Assembly (NCBI RefSeq): GCF_033807535.1
Contig: NZ_CP136856.1
Span: 1,731,001-1,795,000 of the forward strand
From: Oceanisphaera sp. IT1-181
GTDB lineage: Bacteria; Pseudomonadota; Gammaproteobacteria; Enterobacterales; Aeromonadaceae
Direction of reading: 5' to 3'
DNA length: 64,000 bases
Below, one piece after another: positions 54,069 through 62,941 of the stretch. Position numbers and translations under genes: made by a program. Within the stretch, counting starts at the first letter, position 1; every line of letters starts with the position of its first letter. Below the pieces are notes generated by a model that made no database searches, had not been told where the DNA came from, and saw only the letters and a list, made by a program, of their open reading frames with translations.

Positions 54069-54975
54069 GTTGCTCCCGTTGCTGTAGTTGTTCTAATTGG
54101 CTTTCAACAAAGCGATGCGAGGCCTCGCCTAAGTCGGCACTGGCGCGCGCTTGTAAAAACGCGGGGGTAAAATCTTGCCCTAACTGGCGCTGACACAAGC
54201 CCAGCCCTAACCACCATGCGCCCACGCGGGCGTGGGTCAACAACTCGCGATAGGTGTTTACCGCTTGGTCACAGTTACCGCTGCGCCGAGAAACCTCGGC
54301 TTTAAGGCTGTAATAATCTAAATGTTCGGCCAAGCTTGGGCTCACTTGATTAAGCTGTTGTAAGGCGGCGGCAAAGCGTTGTTGTTCAACCAGTAAGCGT
54401 GCCAGTGTGAGACGAAAATCCGCATTTAAGGGTGCCAATTCTATGCCTTGCTGTAATACGGTACGCGTTTGGCCGAGCGCCCCTCGGCCATATAATAACG
54501 CGGCTAAGCGTAAGCGCGTAACGTGGGCATCTTGATATTCGCCCAAGGCTTGTGCCAATCTTAATTCGGCCAGCGGCCAATTATTGGCGGCCAGCGCGAG
54601 ATCGGCTTGATGATTCATATCACTTAGCCATGCAGAACGGCTAAGCACCACCTCAGAAAAATCAAGCTTACGAGGCTCAGAATGAGTGGCTTTGATCACT
54701 GGCTGGGGCTGTGCATAGTCTTGGGTTTGCGCATGGGGCTGCACTGTCGGCGGATTAAGCCGAGTCTGTTGCAAGTAATTAACCGCAAAGGCGTCCATGT
54801 CGGCGTCGCCAAGGTGCGCATCAGCGGCATCTGCCTCTGGCAAATTAACCATTAAGTCGGTCCAGGGCACATTATTATCATCGTCTTGGGCTTGCGCTGT
54901 GGGCACGAGCAACACGCTCAAGCTGGCCATTAATATGGCCGCCAGCGAGCTCTGTACTTTAAAGCGCAAGGTCAT
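54046..54975 (-). CDS. mshN: TPR-containing MSHA biogenesis protein MshN
   Basis: This 309-residue protein has an N-terminal hydrophobic export or anchor segment (LAAILMASLSVLLVPTAQAQ), a disordered linker, and tetratricopeptide repeats from about residue 120 to 270 (WPLAELRLAQALGEY, LNADFRLTLARLLVEQQRFAAAL, WWLGLGLCQRQLGQ). Position between mshL and mshE and the TPR end fit MshN, but the usual cytoplasmic N-terminus is absent. It starts by a TAATG overlap with mshL, leaving no room for mshM. Confidence 0.78.
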   Translation of the reverse strand: MTLRFKVQSSLAAILMASLSVLLVPTAQAQDDDNNVPWTDLMVNLPEADAADAHLGDADMDAFAVNYLQQTRLNPPTVQPHAQTQDYAQPQPVIKATHSEPRKLDFSEVVLSRSAWLSDMNHQADLALAANNWPLAELRLAQALGEYQDAHVTRLRLAALLYGRGALGQTRTVLQQGIELAPLNADFRLTLARLLVEQQRFAAALQQLNQVSPSLAEHLDYYSLKAEVSRRSGNCDQAVNTYRELLTHARVGAWWLGLGLCQRQLGQDFTPAFLQARASADLGEASHRFVESQLEQLQQREQHGQAQTY

Positions 54976-56633
54976 TAAAAGGTTCCTCTGTCTATGGCCC
55001 GCATCGGCTCGGAGAAGCTCATTCGGCCGTTGTCTATACTGCGCAGAGGTGACTGTTCAGGGTACCATTTCTCTAATAAATCACGTGAGCGCTTGAGTTC
55101 ATCTTGCCAAGTGTTTTCGACGACCACCACTGGGCGCAATAAAATCACCAGCTCACTTTTTTGGCTGCTTACACTGCGGTTTTTAAATAAATTGCCTAGC
55201 ACCGGAATTTGGCTTAATACCGGCACGCCACTGTTGATCTCTCTTTGTTTTTCCTGCATCAAACCGCCAATCACTATCATCTCACCGGAGCGGGCTTCTA
55301 CTATGGTGTCTGATTCGCGCACCGTGCTTCGCGCCAGCGGCAAGGTAATAACACCGCTACCAAAATCGATTTGTTTATCGCCATCGGTCACTTCACTCAC
55401 CGTAGGGTGAATATGCAGCAAGACTCTATTGTCGTCTGATATTTGCGGCGTCACGTCCAGCGAGATGCCAGAGAAAAACGGCTTAAGCTCGATGTCCGGT
55501 GAATCACGGGTGTTACCATTATTGTCGGTGGTGGTTTCTAAGGTAAAGTTGGTGACGAAGTATTCGTCGGTGCCCACTTTAATCACCGCTTTTTGATTAT
55601 TACTGGTGGTGATTCTGGGGTTAGACAAGGTATTAACCTCACCTTGCGTTTGCAGCAAATTAATCATGGTCGAGAAATTACCGTCGGTGAAGTTAAACAC
55701 GGCACCGCCGCCTAATACTCCGCCTATCGGGCTAAGAAAACCCGGGTAGGGTCTAGCTGTGCCGCCAGTGACCCTTGGGCTTGCACTAAAATTAGGGCTG
55801 CTACCAGCCTGCAAGTTAGCCCAGTCGATGCCTTGCTCATAACCGTCATCAAGCTCCACTTCAATAATGCGCGCTTCTAGCACCACTTGGCGTTTTAGCT
55901 GGCGTTCGGCTTGCTTTAAAAAATCTTCTACCAATGCAAGCTCGCTCGGTGCTGCGCGCACACTCACTAACCCCGCTTGGGCGTTGGTCACCACCACACG
56001 ATCGTCTTTGCTGCCGATTAAACGGCTCAGTGCCGATTCAAGGTCAGCCCAAAAATCGTTAGTTGATTCGGTACTAATGCGGGTAGCGTCGTTGGTAGCA
56101 CTGCCGCCGCCTTCACTGCTGCTTAAGCTACTGCCACTAATGGCTGTTTGAGACTGACCGGTGCGCGACAGCATTAAATAGTTAACGTTAAAGGTTTTGG
56201 TGCGCACGCCATTAGGAAACACCTGATACACGCCGCGCTTATGCTCGATGCCATAGCCGTATAATTGCGAAAGCGCGGTTAAACTTTCACTGAGCGTGGC
56301 TTGGCGCAAGTTAAGGCTGATAGTGCCATCTACTTCCGGATGCACGGCGATACTAATGCCATGCTGATTGGCTAGGGCATTAAAGAAGCTTTTAGCATCC
56401 ACGTTATTGGCGGCAATATTAAAACGCCGCTCCCGTGGCTCTGCCACGGGTGAATTAATTCTGGGTTGCTGGCTCAATAACTCTTGCTCGACGGCTAACG
56501 GCACCGCATCTGGCCTAATGTTTAGCGCATCATCCAGCGCGGCTTTAGGTAAAGAGCCATCCGGTGAAGTGACACAGGCAGCCAGTGAGGCGCCGAATAA
56601 AGCTATCGCTAAAGGTCGTAAGGTTAATTTCAT
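54975..56633 (-). CDS. mshL: MSHA outer-membrane secretin MshL
   Basis: This 552-residue lipoprotein secretin has a lipobox GASLAAC near residue 19, an N-terminal STN/secretin domain (FNIAANNVDAKSFFNALANQHGISI), an N1-type domain, and the C-terminal secretin core (RQVVLEARIIEVELDDGYEQGIDW; VPVLSQIPVLGNLFKNR near residue 480). It forms the channel for the pilus. Overlaps mshK and mshN by single-base TAATG junctions. Confidence 0.94.
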   Translation of the reverse strand: MKLTLRPLAIALFGASLAACVTSPDGSLPKAALDDALNIRPDAVPLAVEQELLSQQPRINSPVAEPRERRFNIAANNVDAKSFFNALANQHGISIAVHPEVDGTISLNLRQATLSESLTALSQLYGYGIEHKRGVYQVFPNGVRTKTFNVNYLMLSRTGQSQTAISGSSLSSSEGGGSATNDATRISTESTNDFWADLESALSRLIGSKDDRVVVTNAQAGLVSVRAAPSELALVEDFLKQAERQLKRQVVLEARIIEVELDDGYEQGIDWANLQAGSSPNFSASPRVTGGTARPYPGFLSPIGGVLGGGAVFNFTDGNFSTMINLLQTQGEVNTLSNPRITTSNNQKAVIKVGTDEYFVTNFTLETTTDNNGNTRDSPDIELKPFFSGISLDVTPQISDDNRVLLHIHPTVSEVTDGDKQIDFGSGVITLPLARSTVRESDTIVEARSGEMIVIGGLMQEKQREINSGVPVLSQIPVLGNLFKNRSVSSQKSELVILLRPVVVVENTWQDELKRSRDLLEKWYPEQSPLRSIDNGRMSFSEPMRAIDRGTF

Positions 56634-56950
56634 TAGTTACTCAGCGTCGATAAAGAGGGAAATAACGTCAACGTTAAGGGCGCGCCCGGCCCGTTCAGCA
56701 CAACCTGGCTCGGTTGAATACGCACCAAGCGATAGTCTTGTACGGTATCACCCACACGGTAAGATTGACCGTCAATAATAGCGCTGTTTTTGCCACCACT
56801 AAAAATAGCTTGCAAGTGCAATTGGCTAGCAGGTGCCGTATTGATGACGCTCGGCTCGGTTTTCACCACAGTGGCCTGCGTTAATGGCTGAGTGGGATCT
56901 TGAATGCCAGCTGTGGTGCTGAGCAGTAACAGCAATAGCGGATTAACCAC
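56633..56950 (-). CDS. mshK: MSHA biogenesis protein MshK
   Basis: This small exported protein (about 105 residues) has a hydrophobic signal (NPLLLLLLSTTAG) followed by a PilP-like end: QDPTQPL, LQAIFSGGKNSAIIDGQSYRVGDTV. The start is taken as GTG at 56950, which has AAGGAG seven bases upstream inside mshJ and gives the signal peptide directly; the open frame to 57004 would add 18 unlikely residues. Overlaps mshJ and mshL. Confidence 0.82.
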   Translation of the reverse strand: MVNPLLLLLLSTTAGIQDPTQPLTQATVVKTEPSVINTAPASQLHLQAIFSGGKNSAIIDGQSYRVGDTVQDYRLVRIQPSQVVLNGPGAPLTLTLFPSLSTLSN

Positions 56951-57593
56951 GTAACAGCTCCTTATGTTGGCTAATGGTAAAGAAATTAAGCCGAATGGTG
57001 GCAACCGGATATTTTTCTAACTCAAACTCTAAGCCTCGCCAAAAAATACGGCCCGACAACTGCTCCAGCTGCTTAACATAATCTAATAAAGACAAATAAC
57101 TGCCACTCAACACCATGCTTAAGTTGTGTTGATACAAGGCTGCATTATCTTGTTCGCTATTAAGGCGAGTGGGCAATTCATTGCTCAGCTCAAGCAAGTC
57201 TAAGCCGTTGCTTTGTTCGAGTATCGAGAGCAATAACGCCGACATTTGCTCGGGCTCGACCAAAGTCTGCATTTTTTCATCGACGTGACTATTAAGCTGA
57301 GATAAATGACGATTTAGCCGCGCTATATGGGGCGCATTATCCTTACTCTTGAGCTCTGCTATGCCTTGATTAAGCTCCGTCATCATTTGCTGTTGCTGCG
57401 CGAGTGTATCATTAAGGCTGTTTTGCTCTTGCTCAAGCGCAATTACCCGCGCTTGGGTCGTGGCTTCATAAAGTAATAAACCCACCCATGCTAATAATGC
57501 CCACGTTGCACCTAATACTAACCAACGCTCCCGTTGTGATAAATCCAAGAAACGGCGATTTAGGTCTGCTAATAACGGTTGAATTTTGCTCAT
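56943..57593 (-). CDS. mshJ: MSHA biogenesis protein MshJ (PilO-like)
   Basis: This 216-residue protein has one membrane helix (WLVLGATWALLAWVGLLLYEAT near residue 24), a periplasmic coiled coil (LEQEQNSLNDTLAQQQQMM) and a PilO-like ferredoxin-fold end (WRGLEFELEKYPVATIRLNFFTIS). It belongs to the inner-membrane alignment complex. Overlaps its neighbours by four or more bases. Confidence 0.87.
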   Translation of the reverse strand: MSKIQPLLADLNRRFLDLSQRERWLVLGATWALLAWVGLLLYEATTQARVIALEQEQNSLNDTLAQQQQMMTELNQGIAELKSKDNAPHIARLNRHLSQLNSHVDEKMQTLVEPEQMSALLLSILEQSNGLDLLELSNELPTRLNSEQDNAALYQHNLSMVLSGSYLSLLDYVKQLEQLSGRIFWRGLEFELEKYPVATIRLNFFTISQHKELLRG

Positions 57594-58168
57594 GGCGTCA
57601 CCTCTGAACTGGTGAGGCTAAAGCTCAAGCCCCCTTCTGGCGCTTGGTTAATGGCTAACCGCCCAAAGCTGTGGCCGCGCAAGCTGCTACTTTTCTCAAA
57701 GCCTAAAATCCAAGCAGGCACGGCACTGGCTTGTGAGGCTGCACCACGTAATACCATTTGATTGCCCTGTAACGTGAGCCCCTGCAACGCCACGCCTTGC
57801 CAAGGAATATGGGCCAAATCATTTAAGGTTTTGGCGTACGACACCAAATTTGTTTGATTCAGTAACTGCAATAATTGTTGGCGCGTTTGAATATCGAACT
57901 CCACTCGCTCTAATTCACCATTATCTTGGCGCGCCTTTAAATCACTGAGTGCAACACTCATTAGCGCTGCATCTCGCTCAGCCGCTTGCACTGCGGCTTG
58001 TAGGACAATGTTTTGTTGTGTGAGCTGATATTGGCTGACCATGGCGCTGGCAAATATCAGCGCCCACGCCACCACAATGGCGAGGCTCACCCGGCATAGC
58101 AGCCCCATACTGGCACTATTTGGGGCAGGTTTGAGTACCGATTGATAAAACTCAACGCGCTGCTTCAT
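57590..58168 (-). CDS. MSHA biogenesis protein, PilN-like (MshI2)
   Basis: This is a 192-residue PilN-type protein with one membrane helix near residue 25 (RVSLAIVVAWALIFASAMVS), a coiled segment and a periplasmic domain with the PilN-like pattern LNDLAHIPWQGVALQGLTLQGN. In Vibrio and Shewanella a second mshI-like gene of this type follows mshI. Overlaps mshI and mshJ. Confidence 0.82.
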   Translation of the reverse strand: MKQRVEFYQSVLKPAPNSASMGLLCRVSLAIVVAWALIFASAMVSQYQLTQQNIVLQAAVQAAERDAALMSVALSDLKARQDNGELERVEFDIQTRQQLLQLLNQTNLVSYAKTLNDLAHIPWQGVALQGLTLQGNQMVLRGAASQASAVPAWILGFEKSSSLRGHSFGRLAINQAPEGGLSFSLTSSEVTP

Positions 58169-59031
58169 GCTTGGCCCTCTTTTAAGATGCCAAGGGCAGG
58201 CAAACTCATTGGGCTCAAGGTGTCAGTGGTCAGCGATTTGGGGTTAATATCAAAAACTTGGTTAATGGATTCTTGAATAATCGGCGTGACGCGCTGTGGC
58301 AATGCCAAATACCAATTATCCGGTGCCGTTAGCTTCAGCTGGCCGACGGCGTAATCGATACTGCGTTGTAGCTCCAGCAGTAGATTATCAAACACAAATT
58401 GATCTACTGACATACTTTCATCATCTAACGCCTGAAAACCGCGAATAGTACGAGAGAAATGCCACTGGCGCTGATGAATAAACATCAGGGTCAACTCTTG
58501 GCCGGGTACCTTATATAACAATAAACCGCGCTCTTCTGGTGCCAATAAGTTAGCTAAAGCCAGTTCATCTACCCCTATGGTGGCTATTACACAGAAGGGC
58601 GTCACCGCTTGTACAATGCTCGCCATCGCTTCTTGCTCGCTGCTATACACCGCAATACGTTGTTGGCCGGCAGGCCCCGCTGGTAAGTCTATGTAGTCAA
58701 ACAATAAGCTTTCTATGGGCTCATTAACTAACTCGCGCATGCACCACGGCAGTGCTTGTGCCAGCTCTTCATCTGGGATGGCGGGCTTTTCCATCTGTGT
58801 TTGTTTGTACCAATGGCGGTTGAGTGCCAGAGAAAGCCGGCGGCCTTGCCATGCTTGCTCTTCTATCATGGCTCTTAGGGCAACAGACACGGCTTCGCCC
58901 TGCCCGACGCTGCGCTCGAGCACAACAGTAGGATCCCCCTCATCTATGGCTAGCAAACGAGTGGGAGTAAGATAAATGCCCACTGCTGAGGTAGCACGGG
59001 CGGGTTTTAACCATCTGGGTAGAAGTTCCAT
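58165..59031 (-). CDS. mshI: MSHA biogenesis protein MshI (PilM-like)
   Basis: This 288-residue cytoplasmic protein has a PilM/actin-like ATPase fold (AVGIYLTPTRLLAIDEGDPTVVL near residue 17; CVIATIGVDELALANLLAPEERGLLLY). It is the first gene of the operon. The ATG at 59031 is chosen; GTG at 59037 is equally open and neither has a clear ribosome site. The 200 bases upstream show no other feature. Confidence 0.85.
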   Translation of the reverse strand: MELLPRWLKPARATSAVGIYLTPTRLLAIDEGDPTVVLERSVGQGEAVSVALRAMIEEQAWQGRRLSLALNRHWYKQTQMEKPAIPDEELAQALPWCMRELVNEPIESLLFDYIDLPAGPAGQQRIAVYSSEQEAMASIVQAVTPFCVIATIGVDELALANLLAPEERGLLLYKVPGQELTLMFIHQRQWHFSRTIRGFQALDDESMSVDQFVFDNLLLELQRSIDYAVGQLKLTAPDNWYLALPQRVTPIIQESINQVFDINPKSLTTDTLSPMSLPALGILKEGQA

Positions 59032-59233
59032 TTGCACCGCACAATATTAAGAAGAGAACCAGTATAAACAGATAAAAGCGTTTTACAAACAAGCAATTAC
59101 CCAAAGAAATGAAAATTTAGAGGCACGTCATATATAGGTGTGCTACTTGCTTAATAACACTCGTCACACCACACATTTACAAACAATTAACGTGTAATTT
59201 TTTATACAGCATTAAAAACGTGGCCTGAGCCGT

Positions 59234-60130
59234 TTAAATAAAAGCCAATGTCAGATAAATAACCACGGGAATGGTGACTACCGACATTAGATTACCTAAC
59301 AGCACTATGCTGGCCATTTTATTTGGTTGGCATTGATATTGTTCGCACAATAAATAATTTAACACCGCCGGCGGCAGCATTACCGACAAGGCCAATAACT
59401 GCAACCAATCGGTGCTGAGCGGCAACCACCACGCCACCAGTAAAAAACTCACCGCGCCCACGGCTAAATAGATAAGGTTAACGCGCAGTGCCATGCCCAA
59501 ATGGCCAATTTCACCCTGCGCTAGCCGTACCCCTAGCGCGAACAGCATTAAAGGCACGGCAATTTGGCCCAGCAGCTGGCTACTGGTTAGCACAAAATTT
59601 GGCAGCATTGCTTGATGCTCCGCCAACCCGAGCCCTAACAGCGCCGCCCACACCAAAGGATTTTTTAGCCACTGCCAGCGCCCCGCGGTATGGGACAACA
59701 TAAACAGCCCCAATGAAAAATGCACTAAGTTCGACAACACAAATAAAATGATAATGGCGCCCATTTTATCGTCGCCATAGGCCAGCATCATCAGCGGAAT
59801 ACCAATATTACCGGTATTGCGAAACATGCCGCCCATGGCCAAGGTTCGCCGCTCTAACCCTTTTACCCGCAAGCTAAACAAAATAGCGCCCGGCACTATG
59901 ATCACCAACACCCCCGCCACTATTAACGGCCAGCTGCTGCTCAGTTGCACGGGGTGCTCAATAAGCGCCGAAAACACCAAGGCGGGGCAAAACACCAGCA
60001 CATTGGCGAGATTAACAAAGCTCATGTCGCTGTTAGATTGAGGACGGTTGGCTTGGCGCCGGCCAATCACAAAACCGACCACCACCACCGCAAACACGGG
60101 TATCACTATGTTTAACAAGGTGGCGAGCAT
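59234..60130 (-). CDS. AEC family transporter (auxin efflux carrier-like permease)
   Basis: This is a 298-residue inner-membrane protein with about ten hydrophobic segments and the conserved core FRNTGNIGIPLMMLAYG near residue 103 and LALSVMLPPAVLNYLLCEQYQ near residue 235. Bacterial members include malonate and malate permeases; no metabolic neighbour hints at the substrate. Ribosome site AAGGAAG precedes the ATG. Stands alone. Confidence 0.88.
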   Translation of the reverse strand: MLATLLNIVIPVFAVVVVGFVIGRRQANRPQSNSDMSFVNLANVLVFCPALVFSALIEHPVQLSSSWPLIVAGVLVIIVPGAILFSLRVKGLERRTLAMGGMFRNTGNIGIPLMMLAYGDDKMGAIIILFVLSNLVHFSLGLFMLSHTAGRWQWLKNPLVWAALLGLGLAEHQAMLPNFVLTSSQLLGQIAVPLMLFALGVRLAQGEIGHLGMALRVNLIYLAVGAVSFLLVAWWLPLSTDWLQLLALSVMLPPAVLNYLLCEQYQCQPNKMASIVLLGNLMSVVTIPVVIYLTLAFI

Positions 60131-60210
60131 AACTTCCTTCGGTTAAGTGCAAAGTTGGCGGGGGGTAAGCCGTATTTTGTGCTTTTGCTATTGCTATTGC
60201 TATTGAAATC

Positions 60211-60620
60211 ATCCAGCTACGCTGGCCCCGCGAACAAGTTGCGGGCTACAAGAGACGATTCTTTCGTAGGAGCCAATTTATTCGGCTCGGTTTGTTCTTA
60301 AAACCATCCTGCTTCGCAGGCCCCGCGAAGTCCTCTTCGCCGAAGAGACGGCTGGCTACAGGAACATTTTGTTTTGTAGGGCCCGTATCGTAGGTAAAAA
60401 GTATTCGGGCCGATTTTGCTTTAGGTTTGGATCTAAGGCCATCCAGCTATGCTGGCCCCGCGAACAAGTTGCGGGCTACAAGGACTATGTCTTTTGTAGG
60501 AGCCAATTTATTCGGCTCGGCTCGGTTTGGTTTTCATTTTTGGCCTTAAACATTCCAGCTATGCTGGCCCCGCGAACAAGTTGCGGGCTACAAGGACTAT
60601 GTCTTTCGTAGCCACGGTTA
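60211..60620. repeat. REP cluster between dadA and the AEC transporter
   Basis: A simple repeat TTGCTA (60184-60204) leads into a half ending CTAC 60246. Pairs start with GTAG at 60266, 60376 and 60495 and end in CTAC at 60356, 60476 and 60588. Arms include GAGCC/GGCTC, CCCGC/GCGGG and GGGCC with the fourth loop type (GTATCGTAGGTAAAAAGTATTC). No gene lies in 60131-60726. Confidence 0.9.
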
Positions 60621-60654
60621 TATTTTCAGTTTTAAAACCCGCGAATTAGAGCAC

Positions 60655-60680
60655 AAAAAAGACGCCATTATGGCGTCTTG
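60655..60680 (-). terminator. Terminator after dadA
   Basis: AAGACGCCA pairs with TGGCGTCTT around TAA, with a T-run on the minus strand. Confidence 0.85.
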
Positions 60681-60726
60681 AAAAGCAGCTGTCTAGATGA
60701 AGGGCGGGAGCGCCCTGAGCAAAGAA

Positions 60727-61980
60727 TTAGGCGTAGCGACTAACGTCTAACCCGCTATCATCGATATCTGGCTGTTTGCCGCTGATTAAATCGGCAATTA
60801 ACTTGGCTGAGCCCGCACCCATGGTCCAACCCAAAGTGCCGTGGCCGGTGTTTAACCACAGATTTTTATAGCTGGTGCCGCCGATAACTGGGGTTCCATC
60901 TGGGGTCATAGGTCGAAAGCCCGTCCAAAACTTTGCCGTGTCTAGGTTGCCCGCTTCAGGGAATAAACTGCTCACCGACTCGGCGATGGTCGCGCGACGC
61001 GCCTTGGGCAAGTCCGCATTAAAATCTGCCAGTTCGGCGGTGCCTGCTGCGCGAATACGATTGTCAAAACGGGTAATGGCCACTTTGTAGGTTTCATCCA
61101 TCACCGTAGACTGAGGCGCATCCGCATCATTTTTAACGTCTAACGTTAGCGAGTAGCCTTTAATGGGATACACGGGCAAACGAATGCCGACCGGATTAAG
61201 CAAGAACGGCGAGTAGCTGCCCATGCACACCAATACGTGATCCGCCACTTCTAAGCCGTTCGAGGTTTGCACGCCGCGAATTTTGTCACCGTCGCTTACC
61301 AGCGCTTTAATGTCGGTATTAAATTTAAATTGCACGCCCTGCTGCTCACAGCGCTCAACTAAGGCTTTAGTAAATAAATTACAGTCGCCGGTTTGGTCGT
61401 CAGGAAAGTGCAAGCCACCTACGAGTTTGTGCTTCACGCGTGCCAAGGCTGGCTCACGGGCAATGCACTCTTCCACATTCAGCATCTTGTGGGCCACGTT
61501 AAACTCTTGCAAGACTTTGATGTCTTTCGCTGCATCGTCAATTTGCTTTTGGGTGCGAAACACCTGCAGTAAGCCTTGTTTGCGCGCTTCAAACGGCAAC
61601 TGCAGTTCTGCTTGTAAATTATTAATGCATTGGCGGCTGTATTCCGACACCCGCACCATGCGCGACTTATTAATGCCGTACGCTTTTTCGGTGCAGTTGG
61701 CCAGCATAGACAGCATAAACTGCCACTGGGCCGGATTTAAACTAGGGCGTAATTTTAACGGCGCATGAGTCTGAAACATCCACTTCACGGCTTTTTGCGG
61801 AATACCCGGAGCCGCCCACGGCGAGCTCATGCCAAACGACAATTGTCCGGCGTTAGCGAAACTGGTTTCTTCCGCTGCACTCGCTTGACGGTCGATCACC
61901 ACCACTTCATGGCCTTGCTGCGCCAAATACCACGCGCTGGTCACACCGACAACTCCACTACCCAAGACTAATACTTTCAT
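60727..61980 (-). CDS. dadA: D-amino acid dehydrogenase DadA
   Basis: This 417-residue membrane-associated flavoenzyme oxidises D-alanine and other D-amino acids to keto acids. N-terminal FAD-binding motif VLGSGVVGVTSAWYLAQQGHEVVVIDR; C-terminal FAD contact GFRPMTPDGTPVIGG and GHGTLGWTMGAGSAKL. Full length compared with E. coli DadA (432). The usual downstream partner alanine racemase (dadX) is not adjacent; the gene is monocistronic with its own terminator. The 300 bases upstream (61981-62253) hold no gene. Confidence 0.95.
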   Translation of the reverse strand: MKVLVLGSGVVGVTSAWYLAQQGHEVVVIDRQASAAEETSFANAGQLSFGMSSPWAAPGIPQKAVKWMFQTHAPLKLRPSLNPAQWQFMLSMLANCTEKAYGINKSRMVRVSEYSRQCINNLQAELQLPFEARKQGLLQVFRTQKQIDDAAKDIKVLQEFNVAHKMLNVEECIAREPALARVKHKLVGGLHFPDDQTGDCNLFTKALVERCEQQGVQFKFNTDIKALVSDGDKIRGVQTSNGLEVADHVLVCMGSYSPFLLNPVGIRLPVYPIKGYSLTLDVKNDADAPQSTVMDETYKVAITRFDNRIRAAGTAELADFNADLPKARRATIAESVSSLFPEAGNLDTAKFWTGFRPMTPDGTPVIGGTSYKNLWLNTGHGTLGWTMGAGSAKLIADLISGKQPDIDDSGLDVSRYA

Positions 61981-62253
61981 GACTCCACCCTAGCTACACG
62001 CTGCAATGGCGGTAATATCATCTAAAAAAGAGATAAAATCCAGAGGAAAACACAAGCTTGTTGAAAATAGCACTTAACTCAATCAGGGCAAGGCTTGGCG
62101 GGGTAATTACATCTACTATTCCGCATTAAATTAGCAGAATTTAAAACCATAAATAACATTAATAGCGAAACTATAAACCACCAACAGGCCAATTGTGACT
62201 GAGTTCTCAGTTATTAAATTTCGCAGCGCCAGCGACAGAGACATTTTGTTTTT

Positions 62254-62800
62254 GTAGGGCCCGTGTCGTAGGTAAAAAGTATTCGGGCCGGTTTGGCTGT
62301 AGGTTTGGATCTAAGGCCATCCAGCTACGCTGGCCCCGCGAAGTCCTCTTCGCCGAAGAGACGGCGGGCTACAAGGACATTTGGTTTTTCGATCTTATGT
62401 AGGGCCCGTATCGTAGGTAAAAAGTATTCGGGCCGGTGTTATTTTAGGTTTGGATCTAAAACCATCCTGCTTCGCAGGACCCGCGAACAAGTTGCGGGCT
62501 ACAAGGACATTTGGTTTTGTAGGGCCCAATTTATTCGGGCCGGTTTGGCTGTAGGTTTGGATCTAAAACCATCCAGCTATGCTGGCCCCGCGAACAAGTT
62601 GCGGGCTACAAAGGGCATTTGGTTTTGGTTTTGGTTTTGGTTTTGGTTTTGTAGGAGCCAATTTATTCGGCTCGGTTTGGTTCTTAAAACCATCCGCTAA
62701 CGCGGACCGGCGAATAAATTGCCGGCTACAAGGGCATTTGGTTTTGGTTTTGTAGGAGCCCGTCTCTCCAGCAAAGAGGACTTCGGCACGGTTTGGTTCT
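62254..62800. repeat. REP cluster upstream of dadA
   Basis: GTAG starts at 62254, about 62400, 62519, about 62650 and 62752 open consecutive REP pairs with arms GGGCC-type, GAGCC/GGCTC, CCCGC/GCGGG and CCGGC/GCCGG. Small hairpins are CCAGC-nnn-GCTGG, CCTGC-ttc-GCAGG and CCGC-taa-CGCGG. GGTTTT simple repeats lie between some pairs. All four loop types are present here. Confidence 0.9.
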
Positions 62801-62941
62801 AGTGGCGCGTAGCGCCACCAAGATCTTCAAACCGCGCAGCGTTAACAAAGGGCACCTACAAAGCACACCTCGTTTAACATTGATGTGGTTTGTAGGTTCT
62901 TGTTTTACTACGTAAAACCGGCCAGCTAAAGCGGCCTCTAC
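62801..62941. repeat. Second-type element, partial copy, providing the neighbouring gene's stop
   Basis: It matches the element at 5474-5651 from the GTGGCGCGTAGCGCCAC palindrome to the right end GGCCTCTAC (62933-62941). The left end is replaced by a REP half (GTAG 62752 onward). The stop codon of the next gene lies within the terminal GTAG. Confidence 0.82.
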
